Below are positions 13,601 to 26,300 of a DNA stretch of 64,000 bases, piece after piece (the stretch's first letter is position 1; each line of letters begins with the position of its first letter). The stretch is from positions 41,765,501-41,829,500 of the forward strand of contig JAMPIT010000575.1 of the NCBI GenBank assembly GCA_026261815.1. The letters run 5' to 3'. Below the pieces are notes generated by a model. The model had not been told where the DNA came from, ran no database searches, and saw nothing but the letters and a program-made list of their open reading frames with translations. Source of the DNA: Monarcha castaneiventris obscurior. Its lineage: Eukaryota > Chordata > Aves > Passeriformes > Monarchidae. The position numbers and the translations under genes are program-made.

Positions 13601-14701
13601 AATCTTATGCCTATTGTAGTCTTACATGCATTTGCATTTTGTGACTGGATTCAAATCATTCAGAGCATTTTTCTTATAACAATCAGGCTCTTCTGCAACA
13701 TTTTTGATGACATTTTCCATGTCTGGATATTTCAATTACATTAGAGAAAGAGACTCAGAAGTGACAAGGGATGCAAGATCTGAACTTCATGCATTCTCTC
13801 CTGCACCGTTTTCTTTAGTGAAATCTTTGCATAATACCAAATTTCCAGAAATAAAAGTTAACAATTGCAATTAAAAATAATTTTTGTGACAACCAACAAG
13901 CTTTATGGAGCACTAAGATAAATAATTCCCAAAGAGAAAGGATTTCTGCAGAGAACAATCTAGTCGCAACCAAAACTCGGAGCAGTATTGTTTTTCTGTT
14001 TTATATGCGCCACTGACACAAAAATTAGTGACTACTACTGTGAAAAAGAAACTCGATAATGTATGAAGAGACTTGTTGTTCAAGTCTCTTAGCTGTTCCT
14101 AAAGGTGCTAACACACACTACAGTAACACCTAGAGAGGTCTTGGGGACACAAAGGACTGCCCTCATTCAGAAAGTCCATGGCTGAAGACAGAGTAAAATA
14201 TTTGGGAAAGGAAGTAAAATTTGGGATTCCCTTTTCTCAAACCTCACTGAAGAGGTGATTTTAGCGCAGTTGTGAAATAACAGGCAGCAGTTAGCTCTCT
14301 AATTAAAAAATAAACCAATAACCTAATCACACCAAACCCAAATAATTAACTGAATATGTGATCTCCAGGTTATAATCACAGTGTCAGTAGAAAAGGAAAG
14401 AGAAAAATGGGGACAAGGTAAGTATTGATATGTATCCAAGAATCAACAAATATATTATTGTCAGACAATGAGTTCACAGATGATAAAATCAAAACAGAAC
14501 ATCATGAACATCCATTTTAACTTTGGCAGGACACAGGCTATAGCCCACAGTCAAAAGGTAGTGGGTTAGAAACAGTGGTTCTGCAAACAGCAGAACAAAT
14601 GAAAATTGGTTTCCTACTGTCTCTCTCCTGCCTGCTCAACTTCTAAAATGAATTATACTAAGATATTCTGTTATCTTTGCCTTTCTCCTTACAAATTTTA
14701 C

Positions 14702-14902
14702 CTCACAGCATTTGGCAGCATTCCAAAGACCACTCCAGCAAAGAGGTCCCAAAGATCCAATGGCTGCAGCACTTCACTGATCTCTTCAAGGTCATGCAGT
14801 AAAACACTGGCAGAATGGGCAGAATAACCCGACATAAACAGCAAGGGCTTCAAGGGCTCATGGTGAGCATTTTCCAAGGTCAGCCCCACTCTCAGTTTAA
14901 GA
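14702..14902 (-). other. Candidate internal coding exon (unproven)
   Basis: On the minus strand an acceptor-like CACTCAG at 14909-14903, after a T-rich run, precedes 201 nt that stay open in one frame. The segment ends at GAG|GTAAAA, with GT at 14701-14700. Its length is a multiple of three and both junctions share the same codon phase, as expected of an in-frame cassette exon. The reading includes the run HHEPLKPLLFMSGY and a Leu/Glu-rich stretch followed by WDLF and FGMLPNAV. I do not recognise the protein family. Only homology or transcript data could separate this from a chance frame. Confidence 0.17.
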
Positions 14903-15015
14903 CTGAGTGTTTTAAAAATAGAGATTAGAGGGATCTGTGGGAACGAGATGATGCCAAAATTGCCTTTTCTTAACCTTAAATGTTAAGATCAAAGATCAGG
15001 AGTTGACTGACAAAA

Positions 15016-15300
15016 TGTTGTATTGGGTTTGCGTGGCCAGGTTTTGGCAGCAAGGAGCTACAGGGGTGGCTTCTGTGAGAAGCTGCTGGATGATTCCCCC
15101 ATGTCCAGCAGAGCCAATCCCTAGCAGCTCCAAGACAGACGTGCCCCAAGGCTGGGGCAATTAGAAATGATGGTGGTGCCTCTACGATAATGTTTGTAGA
15201 AGAAAAAAAAGAAGCTATGGTGCCAGTGTAATTGCAGCCAGAGGAAAGCAGAGCGAGAACCTGTGAGAGGAAGAGCCCTGCAGATGCATATACTTGTGGT
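15016..15300 (+). mobile_element. Avian LTR-like repeat, 5' part (solo and truncated)
   Basis: The segment begins TGTTGTATTGGGTTTGCGTG and continues with text resembling GGGGTGGCTTCTGTGAGAAG, a run of CCCCCATGTC, GCCTCT, and AATTGCAGCCAGAG. I remember this order as the start of an endogenous-retrovirus-type LTR dispersed in many birds, though not its exact family name. The usual longer 3' portion, rich in GGAGCAG and GTGG, is absent, so this copy is truncated near 15300. No internal retroviral sequence adjoins it, and no clear target-site duplication is visible. It is an old, non-coding relic. Confidence 0.6.
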
Positions 15301-18300
15301 AACTGATACCTGCATATGGAAAAGAGATATGGCACTTGGCTACTTACAGGGAAATATTAACAACTCAATACAGAGGTGTCTCCCAGCTCGATTCCAGCAG
15401 CAGGATGGAATATATATTCATGAATCTGATTTCTTCTAGATGCCTCCAGGGATAATGAGCAAAACTAATTAAAACTACATCAAAAAAGTAATGGCATTAT
15501 TTCTCCACTAAATTCAGGTATGACTTTAATTCTCCAAATGCTGTGTCAATGATGGACTCTGAGAAGGACATATCCACATCTCAGGGACTGTACATGGCAC
15601 AGTCGTCAAAAAGTCAGCAAAATAATGGATGGAAAAGGAATTCAGAGAAAGTAGTTCCAAGATACATTAATTTCTAACCCTGTTCTTTCCCAGAAATTAT
15701 CTAGCAAAGCAGTCGACATCTTTACTTCAGTTTCATCCAGTGTGATAGCATATTTATGTGTTTGACATGTATGAGGATCATTACTTGTCACCATTCATTA
15801 TGGATCCCAACCACTTCTCCTACTTGCTGCTTTGAAAGTACACACAAATCAAAAGAGCAGAAAAATAGATCAGCAGTTGTATCAATTTATTCCACTTTGG
15901 ATCCTAGGCATTGGAAGGAGCTTGTTTGTCAGTGGTTGTTCTGTTGATGGAAAAGGTCGATGCATACAGAAAGAGCACTTGCTAACACAGTATTGTCTAT
16001 TTTTCTGTCATTCATAGGTACTTTTAATGTGTAGGGAACCCACATTTAGAAAAATGTCAACTTAACAAAAGAAGCCAATTACAATATTGGGTAAAGAAAA
16101 GAGGGTTAGAACAAATAACCTAACTCACAGTTTTGGTGGCAACATTGTGAAGTTTTGTGCAATCTAGACAATGTCTTAAAACAGCAGTAGTAGCAGCAGG
16201 CAAACAATAAAGATGTCCATTACTATGAGAGGAGGAAGGTTTTGTTTGCAGTCTTTTTGTGAGTTTTATTTTTTTCTCCAAATCTCCCATTTTATACAAA
16301 TAAAGCAAAAATTGCCAATTTACAAGACAAATATGTACAGTTCAATTACAGGGGAGATAGTTTTCTGTGACACCATAAAAAAAATCCAGGAACCTTGCAG
16401 GAGTTTTCCTTTGCAGCAGCACCTTGGCTTTATAATATGAGTCAGATAAAACTGGTATGGGACCCAGAAGCTGCTCCTCAATATTCTGAAGACATTCAGA
16501 TCACACTTCGTCAGGCATGTAGCATGGAAAACATTTTTATTTCAAATAGCTGTTTTCATAAGTCCATATTCAATAAGAAGCACTTTTGATCTTGAGGGCC
16601 AGCCATTCATGGACCTTTACCCATGCTCAGGGAGAGACTGAGGTGAAGGGAGTTCTGTCCTTTTCCAAAGGGATATAAAGTCCCTCAACAGCACTTGGTG
16701 CAACCTCTCATGTCTCTGAAGTTATATATGGACCTAAACACCTGGAACAAGACAAGTGTCACTGTACTCTCTTTTTTCTCTAACAAGCATGAATAATATA
16801 TGCAAAATAACTCTCTACCCTCTCAGGATTATCTAGCAGAGATAAGGTTGTGTGCATTTGGTTGTAAAAAATTAAATAATGGGCTATACCCTATTTGAAG
16901 CCCATGCTTGGTGGAAGTACTGTGTGTAGTTCAGCCACCCCTGCAATGGATCATGGGATGGTGGCACTCTGCCACTCCCAGTTTGTTTGGTTTGCTCTGG
17001 GTCCTGAGGCCCAGAGCCAGGTCAGGATGCCAATCTGACAAAGCAGTCTTGCTGCAAGCACGTGGTCCTGCACACCAATGTCCACATGCACTCAAAGCAA
17101 GCAGGGCTCTACAATGGAACTGAACAGCATGGGGGACTTCAGGTCAAGGAGCTCTGATGTGCTATAGTCAGCAAAAAAGAAGAGCAGCTTTAAAAAAGTT
17201 ATTTAGAGCTACAACACAAGAAAAAATTTTTCCAAGGTAAGAAACAGCCCAAAGAAGGGGATTTGGTTTTTTGATTTCAGGAACAAATACGACCTTTATG
17301 GAAGACTTGCTTTGTTCCAAAGGTAAAACTAATAAAAACTACTTGAAGTTTTATTAGTCATGTAAGTCCTTTTGAAGTGCTTTAAAACCAAGTGTATGAC
17401 AAACATTTATTTTAAAAGGATGTGTTCATGGTTTTCAGGTGCCAGAGTCTGAAATTCCTTGCTTGCCTGCCTTCCCTCATTCAAGAATAAGTTGCAGAGT
17501 CAACAGCGTGCCAAACTGACAGAGTGCCAAGCTCCTTACTGATGTGACAGTCACAAATCTTGTACAAGTGTCACATTTCTGAGGACTAAAAACATTGATA
17601 TTCTGCAATACTAAACAAGAAGAAAATGGAGTAAATCACCAAACCTGACACTGCAATGTTCACATACTTCCCGGCGTACTTTTTCACATAATACAACAGC
17701 AGCCATTAAGAAACCATCACTGCCAGGCAGTGAGACACCAAAGCCTTGCTGCACACTCCAAATCTGGGATAATTCATTTCAATTAATAGCTGACATGCTG
17801 AGCTTTGCTGTATCCAGTAAAGTAAATAGCTATGACAAAAGATGTACTGATAAGGAGAAAAAGAAACAGATAATCCCTTACATCTCATTTATTGGGGTTC
17901 TATCATCATATTAGTGATGCCTGTAGTGTTGGCAGCACCTTTTCACTCCAGGTCCTGTATTCGTTATGTTTGCCATGAACGAGCTGTATCTGTTGTCTCA
18001 CAGCAAGCTGTAGAGCTGAAATAGTCTGAGCTGTCATCTCTACCTTTGTCATGTGGACTTGTGCACTGTTCTTATCTATACTGGAAACTCCTGCAGACAT
18101 CATTTTCCCAGGCCTATGCCTTTGACCACATCTCATCATCTATACATCACTTACTGACCCACTCTGCTCTGCCATATCAAATACACAGTATTTGTCCTGA
18201 CTTCCAAAGACTGTATAATTTATTATGGCTTACTCCTAACTTCTTACGTGCTATCAAACTCTTGATTATAAACTATGTCCTATGATCCGCAGTCCTTGAC

Positions 18301-18459
18301 CACCATAATTAGCTTGGTATGTAACTTAGAAAGATCCACGTCCCCATCAGCCACTGAGGAACTCATTTATGCTCCCTTACACTCTCCTGCATATAATAGC
18401 ACAGAAACTTTACAATGACCATGTCAGACCAGATGTTGGTTGCTATGCTAACTTGCTTT
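15301..18459. other. Unique segment, no recognised gene
   Basis: No transposon or known coding region is recognised. A minus-strand open frame of 77 codons near 17906-18139 shows no domain. GTAG and GCAG trinucleotide clusters near 16185 are short and imperfect. Confidence 0.5.
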
Positions 18460-19125
18460 AGAATGGTTTGCACTGGAGGGTACTTTCAAAGACCACCTAT
18501 TCCAATCCCCCTGCCATTGGCAGGGTCATCTGTCATTAGATCAGGCTGCTCAAGGCTCCATACAGCCTAGCCTTGAACACTACCAATGATGGGATATCCA
18601 CAAATTCTCTCAGCAGCATGTTCCAGCATCTCACCATCTTCACTGCAGAAATATCTTCCTCACATCCAATACAAACTTACCCTCTTTTCAGTTTAAAACC
18701 ATTGTCCCTTGAACTGTCACTACAGGCCCCGGTAAAAAGTTTCTCTTTCTTTCAAGCCCCCTGTATGTGTTGAAAGGCTGTAGTAATGTCTACCCTGAGC
18801 CTTCTGTTCTCCAGACTGAATAATTCCAACTCTTTCAGCCTGTCTTCATAGGAATTGTGTTCCACCCCTCTGATCATTTTCAGGGCCCTTCTCTGGACTT
18901 GCTGTAACAGATCCATGGTTTTTTTTTAATGGGCTCAGGGCCTCAGAGCTGGATGCAACACTTCAGGTGGGCCCTTATCTCAATCTGCTGGCCGTGCTGC
19001 TTTGGATGCAGCCCAGAATACGATTGGTTTTCTGGGCTCTGAGTGAACATTGCCAGCTCATTTTTAATTTCTTTACTCTCCAGTACCCTCAAGTCCTTCT
19101 CTACAGGACTGCTCTTACCAGTTTG
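18460..19125 (-). mobile_element. CR1 LINE, 3' portion, minus strand
   Basis: Read on the minus strand this is the 3' end of a CR1 retrotransposon. The plus strand shows the complement of the 3' terminus (GAATGGTTTGCACTGGAGG), then CCCCCTGCCATTGGCAGGG, then stretches matching CR1 such as TTCTCCAGACTGAA, CCCTTCTCTGGACTTGC and TCAAGTCCTTCTC. It is 5'-truncated near 19125, typical of target-primed reverse transcription. It has many small changes and a T9 run near 18918. The coding capacity is destroyed. Confidence 0.93.
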
Positions 19126-21421
19126 TAAATTTAACCTGACACTACTTGTGTTGGACTCCATCTGGTCAAAACAACCTCCTCCTCTTTTTCATTCATGCCG
19201 CACTCAGGACAAAAACGATGCCCAGCAGAATTGATGGCAGAGGACAAGACTGGTTTTTTCTTTGAGGAATGTGACCTAAGCAGAATCAAGACCGGGATGT
19301 GAACATGCTGAAGAGGATCATGTCTTTGCTGCCTGAAAATAAGGCATCCCACTAAACCTGTCACATAAATTCCATTTACATTCAGTGGATTCAGAATTAA
19401 TTAAGATACTTACGTGCTGGCAGGAGCACCTGAATCATCTCACTTTAGGATGCTCCTTGTTGGTGTGGCAATGCCCACCTTGAAGTAGGAGGCTGCAAGT
19501 GAGGGCATGGGGCTGTTGGTTTCTCCAACTCCTCTCTGGGGACTCTGGGGAGCACCCACTCCCCTCCACTGAGGACCTGCTCACACCTGGGCAAGATCCA
19601 ACAACCTTCTTTGCTTCAGTCCCCTTCATCACAGTTGGGTACCTTCACCAGGACCATCACAGCATCTGGTGTTACCAAGAGGGCTGAGGACTTTGGGGAC
19701 CACTGCCACAAGTTTTTACCAGCTACTAGAATTTAACATTGCTTCTATAACAACAGCAAGTCGTATTTCAGGAAAGATTAATTGGCTTCCTGGTCTGCCT
19801 GCCCTGCTGTCAATACACTGCGCTCACTGGAGTAACAGGGGGGCTTCTCACAGACAGCTTGAAGGGAACGGTTTGTATTATGTTTTAGTGAGAGGCAGAG
19901 AGCTAAACTACCTCAGGAGTACTTTGATCACGCCTAACTGGGGACTGCAGAATTTTAAAAAAGATCCACTATTCTTTTTCTTCTGGACAAGATCACATGT
20001 CTCAAGTTTTCTTCTTCCCCTCCGCTAACTCAAAACCAGAGAGACGTGCTTCTAAGAGACTTGACACAATCTGGTATACACTACAATTTGACAACACTGA
20101 CAACTTTACCTGATTTTGTAGAAATACACTGTTTCTGCCTCTTTTTTGAAAACCAGAAGGTTTGATTCTGTGTTCTCACCAAGTAGCACAAGCTTAGATA
20201 CGGCAGGCATTTCTTCCTCCTTTTTTCTTATCCATAAGCCTCCCCAGACTAGCAGAGCTTAACAGGAACAAAGAGGCTAAAAAGAATAGGGCTTGGTTTT
20301 TTTTTCCCCTACCACCATTTGGTACTCCTGTGGCATCACAAACCTTGGCTCTTTGACTCTTTTTTTATTAAGATAAATGTGATGGCCAGCCCCCAATGCC
20401 ATGTGATCACTCTTTCCGTAACAAAAAAACCCATCTGCACATGAGACAAAGTGCATAGTTCATCTAAAATCACACCTGGGGTGTGTATCAGAGTCACCTT
20501 ACCCTCAAACATCCAGCTGTAGATAAAGCCACTAAGCACTTACGTAGGTTAGAAACAAACCTAACAGGGCACACAAGAAAGAGTGCCACCATCAGTGATT
20601 GGTGCTGGCTGGGTTCAATGGCAGGAGTGAGATTTCCAACTTCCTGCTGCTAGTTTTGGGTATTCAGAGTTTCATGGCTGGGGAGACAGGAGTCTGTGAG
20701 GAGTGAACCAGAGACCCCACACACTTTAGAAGCTGGTGATGCATGGGTGCATGCTCCAGTTCATGTGCTGGAGACAACACACCTGACATGAGGCAGCACA
20801 TCACCCACTGCTTGGAGATGGAGGAGCAGAGCGTGGGGCTCCCTCCTGAGCAGTCCCTTCCTCCTGGTGATCACTGGTAAATACAGTGCTTCCCTTACAC
20901 AAAACACCAACATTCTACACTGCTCAGCCATCTGGGATGTCACAGAAAGCACAGGCAACCCTGTGTTCCCCATGGTAGCCCTGGCGTGACCACAGGGAAA
21001 GCCATCCTCTGCCTCAACCAGGAGATGCTCCATGTGGCTGCACTCACAGGAGCTCCATGGAATATCCACTGAGCACAGACAAACACACAGCTTTTCTCCT
21101 GGATATGTGTAGGAGTGGCACAACAAAACCTACCTTTTTATAAGAAATTCAGCCCCTCATCCACACCACCAACCACCCCCTGACAAATTTCAAGCCTTTG
21201 CCAAAACACAGAGAAGTTAGAGCTACTCAAAGTCAACACATTTATCAAGATCAGAAAACAAACATTTTTTCCCCTGCTTTATTCCCAGAAATTCCTGACA
21301 TTTTCTGGTCATCATTTTTCTAAAGAAAATAATTAAAATAATATGGCTTAGGGCAGATGTTCATCTTGGAAAAACTCATCCCAAGCTGTCAAAGTGTAGC
21401 ACAGTCATTAATCCTGGAGGG

Positions 21422-21440
21422 AAAAAAAAAAAAAAAAAAA
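21422..21440. repeat. A19 homopolymer tract
   Basis: Nineteen consecutive A residues, the longest homopolymer in the window. The sequence before it does not resemble a known retroposed element. Confidence 0.85.
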
Positions 21441-22640
21441 GGACAAAGAAAAAGGAGGAAGTGAATGAAGTTTTCATAAGAGATGTCATTCCTAAGAGTG
21501 CTCAGTGGGACTGCGAGTGGAGCTGAGCTGAACCAATCCTTCCTTCCAAAACACATTGGGTGGTGTTTGGTGGGTGGTGCAAACCACATGGTGGGTGGTG
21601 TGCCAGCCAGCTCCGGAGTGTGCTGAGTGGAGGCTGCCCTCGGGGGCATGGTGATCAGCACTTCTGCTCTCTCTCCAAGCACAGAATTAAAAGGATAAAC
21701 TCCAGGCCATATTAGTGAATCGAGTGTAGCTTTAAAAGCAAATGAACATGAGCAATAATCCTACAGATATTTTTAAAGAGCACTATAACTGTTTATCCAG
21801 GAGCTTCCCTGATCCATCTCCACCACAGACCCCCCTCTGCTCTGGTGTGACACAAGAGTTTATCAGCACTCCTCCAAGAAAAGTGCATAACTGTGCCATG
21901 GCTCTTATCCAGTAATACAGACAGATCCTGTAAGACTCACAATAATAATCTCACATCACTTGGAACACTACTTTTTCCCCTCAACCTTCCTTGTTCCCCC
22001 TCATCCTTCTCTCTACCTATAACACGACTCATGAGTGTCATCTTCTATAAAATTTAAAAAGTAAGACCACCTGATCACATTACAACATTCAGATTTTGTA
22101 GATAAAGACTGAATAAAATATGCTCACATCCACACAAAAAAAGAAGCTGAACACGTACTCCCAGAAAAGACATCTTTAACTGAAAATGGCCTTCATATTT
22201 TGCCTCCTGAAAGGATACAGTTCTAAATGCTGTAAATCTAAGTAGAAAAACCTGCATTACTAGCTAATATACATCAGTCTCAACTTATTCTACTCTTCAG
22301 GCATTGATGATTTTGCCCTTTTAGGTTAATCATTTAAGAAGACAGTATTTTGACTTTTCAGAGCACTGTATATTAAAGAAGCATTGAAGAAAGAACTTCA
22401 GTGAAAGCCCTTGATGAAACATTCCTCTGAAAAAAACCCAAAAATCAATAAAATCTTTGAAGTGTTGTTTTGAAGTACAACTGGTCTCATTTTCTGATGT
22501 GCCAGCATAAAACTGACTTCTAAGCAATTTCTACAGAAAGAAGTAGGAATTGTCTTATATGAAATGAAAGCCATGATAAAATCAATAGAAAATGTATACA
22601 ATCTTTTCGATAAATGCAGTTAACAATTTCAAAAAATAAG

Positions 22641-22662
22641 GAGTTCCAAAAAATTGGAACTC
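22641..22662. repeat. Perfect 9-bp stem, 4-nt A-loop hairpin
   Basis: GAGTTCCAA, loop AAAA, TTGGAACTC: a perfect inverted repeat of nine bases. It lies in AT-rich sequence with no transcription signals that I recognise. Confidence 0.7.
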
Positions 22663-23072
22663 AATGAGGCATGTGTTTGGCATCTACCTGAAATTCTGGA
22701 CTGGGGGGAGATTTGAGCTCCCTGTTCCCAGGATCCTGACAACTGTCTTGGAAAGAGAGTTGAAGTGGTCTGTTGCTAGTGCCTGCAGCCTCCCCTGCTT
22801 TCCCACCGGAGCTAGTGTGGCTCAGGAAGATGACACACATCCCACAGGAGAGGGCACACCCGAGCCCACAGCTGCAGCAGACTTGGAAGTCTGTGTGTGC
22901 TTAATAAATGTCAGGTTTTAATAGCATGCATCATTATTGTTAATTGTACTCAAACCCAGCAGGGCCCATGCCCATATTGCATTCATCAACTTGTACAAAA
23001 GCTAACAAGCTTTAGCTGCCACATGTGCAAAAGCAGCCTGTGTACCTGGCACAAACCCAAGGAAGCTGCAGC

Positions 23073-23375
23073 AAGGTGGGAATCAGCCTCTTCCCGCAGG
23101 CAACCAGTGACAGGACAAAAGCAAATGGAGTCACACTGCACCAGCAGAGGTTCAGGTCGGACATGCAGAAGCATTTCTTCACTGAAAGGGTTGACAAGCA
23201 TTGGAATGGGCTGCCCAGGGAGGTGGTGGAGTCTTGAACACCCTGGAGTTGTTCAAGAAATGACAGGATGTGGCACTTAGAGCCATGGTCTAATTGACAT
23301 AGTAGTGTTCAGTCACAGGTCAGACTTGATCTTGGAGGTCTTTTCCAATCTTAATGACTCTGTGATTCTATGATT
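23073..23375 (+). mobile_element. CR1 LINE, 3' end, plus strand
   Basis: The order of sequence matches a CR1 3' terminus: TGACAGGAC, GGTTCAGGTCGGACATGCAG, GGGCTGCCCAGGGAGGTGG, GAGTTGTTCAAG, GATGTGGCACTTAGAGCCAT, GATCTTGGAGGTCTTTTCCA, then the octamer tail TGATTCTATGATT at about 23363-23375. It is 5'-truncated to about 300 bp. The clear tail and close match suggest moderate age. Confidence 0.93.
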
Positions 23376-26300
23376 TGCACCAGTGATCTCCTTATCTATT
23401 AATTCAACCCTTGACTAGAGTGCTATGATATCTATGGAATTGTAGAATCTCAATTAATCCTAATAAATAATAATTGCAAAGCCCACAAAGACTACTAGAG
23501 TAATTTGAAACCACTAAATGACAATACAACCTGACAGGGCTGCAGAAGACTTTGTCATCCTTCCTTACATAAAATCTGTTATATTACAATGAGCAATTGA
23601 AAGTGTACAGCTCACTATTTTTCTTCAGAATTTCAGCAACATCATCCTGCATTTCCAGAACTATCGTAGCATTTACTGGATGCTCAGAAGTATCAAAGTA
23701 ATATTTTAGCTGATTAAAATATCACCACATTTTCATGTTGCATTGGTAAGAAATGTTATTGATTTAATACGGTGTTTTTAAGGCATGTCACTCCCTTAAT
23801 GAATTTTCACACAATTGTTCCTTTTCTTTTTTTTTAATACCATAATTTTTTATGGGTTAAAGTATATTTGTGATACTGCTATTCAAAAGGCACTCCTGGA
23901 GCAGTTAGAAGAGGAGACTTTACCCTTTTCTCCCAAGCATCCATCAAGAAGCGAACAAATCCAACACTGATCACTTCCAAGGGACCATGAGCAACGCCCA
24001 CAGTGCCCCTAAGTATGGAGCACTGCCCTATCCGTGTCTCACAGCTCCCACCTCTGAAGCCACCTGCTGAAGTGCTGCTTCCACTCCCCCTTTCATGTTC
24101 CAAACCTTTTTTCCTTTTGAAATATGATTCAGCATCACCTCCACACTACAATGTGCAACCTCAGGATTAAATAATCTGCTGTACACCAATGGGCTGGCAG
24201 CATCTACATGTCCATGCCACCCCAGACTTATGATACACAATGTCCCTCTGTCCAGCCAGACTTGTGTCACTCTGACCTTCAGACAAGCATTAATGTCAGC
24301 AACTATTAACTTTGCTAAGTTCGTTATGGATTGAGTGTTTTCCCTGGAATTATTCTTGTTTGTAATCTGGCACTGTATAATGTCATACTCAGGATTCTGT
24401 GATTTTCAGAATGGTGTGGAATCAGACTTTGAATACCATTATTACAAAACCATAACAGCCATCTTTCTATTTCCTCAATTTGGAGATAAATAATTGCAAA
24501 TAACAGAGAAGAAACAGATGGGCAATCACAGCAAGCAGAAGCAGATATGGTCTCTGTTTAAACTGTCGCTGACTCATGCCACCAGAACACCACTTGTGCC
24601 AAAACGAGACAACATCCCACTCTTCCATGAGCTACAGGATTTTGTGCAATCAGGCAAAATGGTAGGAATTATACTGATATTATCATGAAGTCCCAGTGTT
24701 TCTAATTACAAGTGTCATAATTTCATGACGACTGAAATAGGACAGAGTTAATTTGTAAATAAGAAGTGTCCATGCAGACAGTCATGGACCTATTAAGATC
24801 TCCAGGTGCCTGCAGGTGACTCTGTGCCTTCAAAGTGATCTTTAAATGCCTAATCTTTTAATGATCTCTAAATACCTTTTAACACCTTCTGCAATGTTAG
24901 AGGGTCCTGATAGGGTTAATGGGAAACAGCTATTATGAAATAATGTGAAAGCCTTCTCAACATCTCTATTCCAGCTTGTCCTTAATAATAGGTCCAGACT
25001 GCACCAACAGTTTTTGTGTCTCAGAACAATTCCTAAGATATTCCAAATACGCAGTCTAATATGTGTGGGTGATATAAGGGACCTCATTGTCTTTCACCCT
25101 TTTTCATCCTTCTGCAAGGACAAAACACCTGGCTTGATGCCTTCATTAATATTTTGTAGTTCACTAATAAATGCTATGAAATACAGCCTCAAGTGAGAGG
25201 GAAATAAATGAACTTTCTGAGCCACTTGCAATTAGTTTTGGAAGACTCTGTAGACCTAGTGAGCTCCCCCCCAAAAAAATGAAAAAGAGAAAAAGGAAGA
25301 TGTGGCCTCTGTCTTTCAAAAATAGAGTTAACAAGTACCTGAGGAGCAAAGCAATGTGCCTCTGGGCCTTCCAAAGGCAGGCAGCTGAGTCCCCAGCCCT
25401 CTACTTAACCCATAGGGTGAACGCACTACTTGGGTGTCATATGGAAGAAGAATCAAAAGAACAGAAAACTGACAAACTATACATGGGACAATGACCAAAC
25501 TGTGACATGGAAGAAAAGCATTTTTCTGCATCGTGACTCCTTTTGCAAGAACAATGGCGAACCTGAAAGTTCATCTGCAGTGTAGAAAATCACATTCAAG
25601 GGGAACATGTCCCCAGAAGGAGTGCTCCACATGAAGTGTTTGGCTTTATTTTTAATCCATTTAATAATTCACAAAGAAAGACTATCAACAATACACCTAA
25701 CCAGAATTTTACCTTTCTGAGTTACAAAAACCAGCAAGTCTGTCATTGCAAACCATCTGTTAGACATAGCTGGCAATTCCTCTGCTTATAAATCTGACGC
25801 TGCCTTTTACGAGCCCTTGCTGAAGTCATGGTGATGAGGTTGTTACTTCATAACTGAATAATGCAGTTTTATAGCTTGTAAATTCCCTGCTGAATGGCTT
25901 GAGGTTAACTTGTGGAAAACAGAGGGAGGCAGAATGGCTGAAGAAGACAACTGCTGCAGAAATCTGCCATCCCACTGCCCAGAGGCAACTTCATGTTCTC
26001 TCTCACCAAAGGCTGAGTCTGCAGCTTCAGAAGGCACTAAAGATTTGAAAAATATTTCAGGATGCATGATAAAAATGGTGCAATGTGTTTTGTCCCTGTT
26101 TTCTGCATTGGTTTGAGAGTAGGAAGAGAGCATTCAGAGGCTGTGCTGTGTTAGGCTCATCAAATAACATTTTGCTCTCCAAAGATATTTCTGTTATATT
26201 TCTGAGTTACAAACCCAAAATTTTTGCAGGTCAGGTCTGGGCCTCTGGAATTTCTTGGATTGTAAAACAACCCTGCTACATATAATTTCTGTTCATAATA

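Larger units (their letters stand above)
8030..15015. other. Unique segment, no recognised gene
   Basis: The segment contains the longest open frame of the window (174 codons, plus strand, 11149-11673). That frame shows no family resemblance, no consistent composition and no splice context that I trust. Small structures inside it (inverted repeat 8109-8152, A-tract 9250-9264, hairpin 10636-10663, candidate exon 14702-14902) are listed separately. I see nothing else that I can support. Confidence 0.55.
19126..23072. other. Unique segment with one GC-richer block, no recognised gene
   Basis: The block at about 20590-21130 is richer in G and C, and minus-strand frames there reach 121 codons, but CpG is not enriched and no domain is visible. 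An A19 tract (21422-21440) and a hairpin (22641-22662) are listed separately. I recognise nothing else. Confidence 0.5.

Noticed and set aside
21389..21682. A19 tract as the tail of a processed pseudogene
   Set aside because: No recognisable retroposed gene body or flanking target duplication beside it.
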